A stretch of DNA of 64,000 nt from Bacteroidales bacterium (GTDB taxonomy: Bacteria; Bacteroidota; Bacteroidia; Bacteroidales; F082). This document shows positions 63,874-64,000 of this stretch, in pieces (position 1 is the first letter of the stretch; each line of letters opens with the position of its first letter). Where the stretch lies: assembly GCA_023229245.1 (NCBI GenBank), contig JALNZU010000019.1, positions 3,620 to 67,619 of the forward strand, written 5' to 3'. The translations under genes were made by a program, and so were the position numbers. The notes beneath the pieces are model-generated. The model saw nothing but the letters and a program-made list of their open reading frames with translations. It was not told the origin of the DNA and made no database searches.

Positions 63874-64000
63874 TGAGCTGGTCTAGAAAAACTGGACAGA
63901 TAAATTAACTTTATTAATTTTACGTCCTATGAAAAAACATCGTCGAAAATTCAGTTCAGCCTTCAAGGCTGAGGTAGCCCTAGAAGCAATCAAAGGGATT
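63874..64000 (+). mobile_element. IS3-family insertion sequence, left end (partial)
   Basis: The terminal sequence TGAGCTGGTCTAGAAAAACT followed by GGACAGA resembles IS3-family ends in Bacteroidota. It is followed by the start of an OrfA gene. The element runs off the window. It separates the receptor gene from its 5' part. Confidence 0.8.
63929..64000 (+). CDS. IS3-family transposase OrfA, partial
   Basis: This covers the first 24 codons (MKKHRRKFSSAFKAEVALEA...). The R-x-K/F-S-x-x-F-K-x-x-V-A-L-E-A pattern is the HTH N-terminus of IS3 OrfA proteins. The gene continues past the right edge. Confidence 0.85.
   Translation, partial: MKKHRRKFSSAFKAEVALEAIKGI

Noticed and set aside
1..64000. 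tRNA, rRNA, riboswitch or integrated prophage.
   Set aside because: I found no cloverleaf with a T-loop motif, no rRNA sequence, no known riboswitch core and no phage structural genes.

Overview
The window looks like a Bacteroidota chromosome. The evidence is a set of Bacteroidota-type promoters (TTTG, about 18-20 bp, then TAnnTTTG), families typical of the phylum (DUF4292 and DUF3108 proteins, a BamA/TamA-like barrel, a GH3-like protein, a SusC/TonB-type receptor fragment, a thioester-less alpha-2-macroglobulin), and AT-rich leaders without strong Shine-Dalgarno sites. I cannot name the genus. No rRNA or tRNA gene is visible.

Region 1 (1-24 kb) is one CRISPR-Cas locus on the minus strand. 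The array has 164 complete repeats in view and runs off the left edge. It is a mosaic: a 29-nt repeat family (B, about 1.5-2.9 kb) sits inside blocks of a 30-nt family (A). Both families end, in transcribed orientation, in the 8-nt crRNA handle ATTGAAAC. The leader and a promoter lie at the right end, next to cas2. Reading with transcription from about 23.7 kb, the operon is cas6, a 467-aa helical protein, a WYL-domain regulator, a second cas6-like gene, cas5, cas3, cas8b-like, cas7, cas4, a four-helix-bundle (S23/IVP-like) gene, cas1, cas2, and then the array. This is a complete type I-B (PGING-like) set. Three intergenic gaps are filled by related 11/19-nt minisatellites.

Region 2 (24-52 kb) is mostly housekeeping: a giant alpha-2-macroglobulin, leuS, yraN, an LD-carboxypeptidase, metG, a glycosyltransferase with a flippase-like protein, ruvC, an EnvC-like protein with two envelope lipoproteins, dut, glyS, pth, rplY, prs, a LysE-type exporter and a GH3-like protein. 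LeuS carries an inserted domain of about 110 residues that resembles a DUF559/Vsr-type PD-(D/E)xK nuclease and keeps the D...ExK residues.

Region 3 (52-57 kb) holds an outer-membrane barrel gene and then a compact cassette on the plus strand: a transposase-derived zinc-ribbon protein, a KaiC/RecA-like ATPase with an altered P-loop, a six-cysteine zinc-ribbon protein, a radical SAM enzyme and a methyltransferase. Its function is unknown.

Region 4 (57-64 kb) has an NtrC-type response regulator and histidine kinase pair, then decayed mobile DNA (a dispersed palindrome, the tail of an ABC permease, a frameshifted transposase), a secreted HExxH protease-like gene, and a TonB-dependent receptor cut at its 5' end by an IS3-family element that runs off the right edge.
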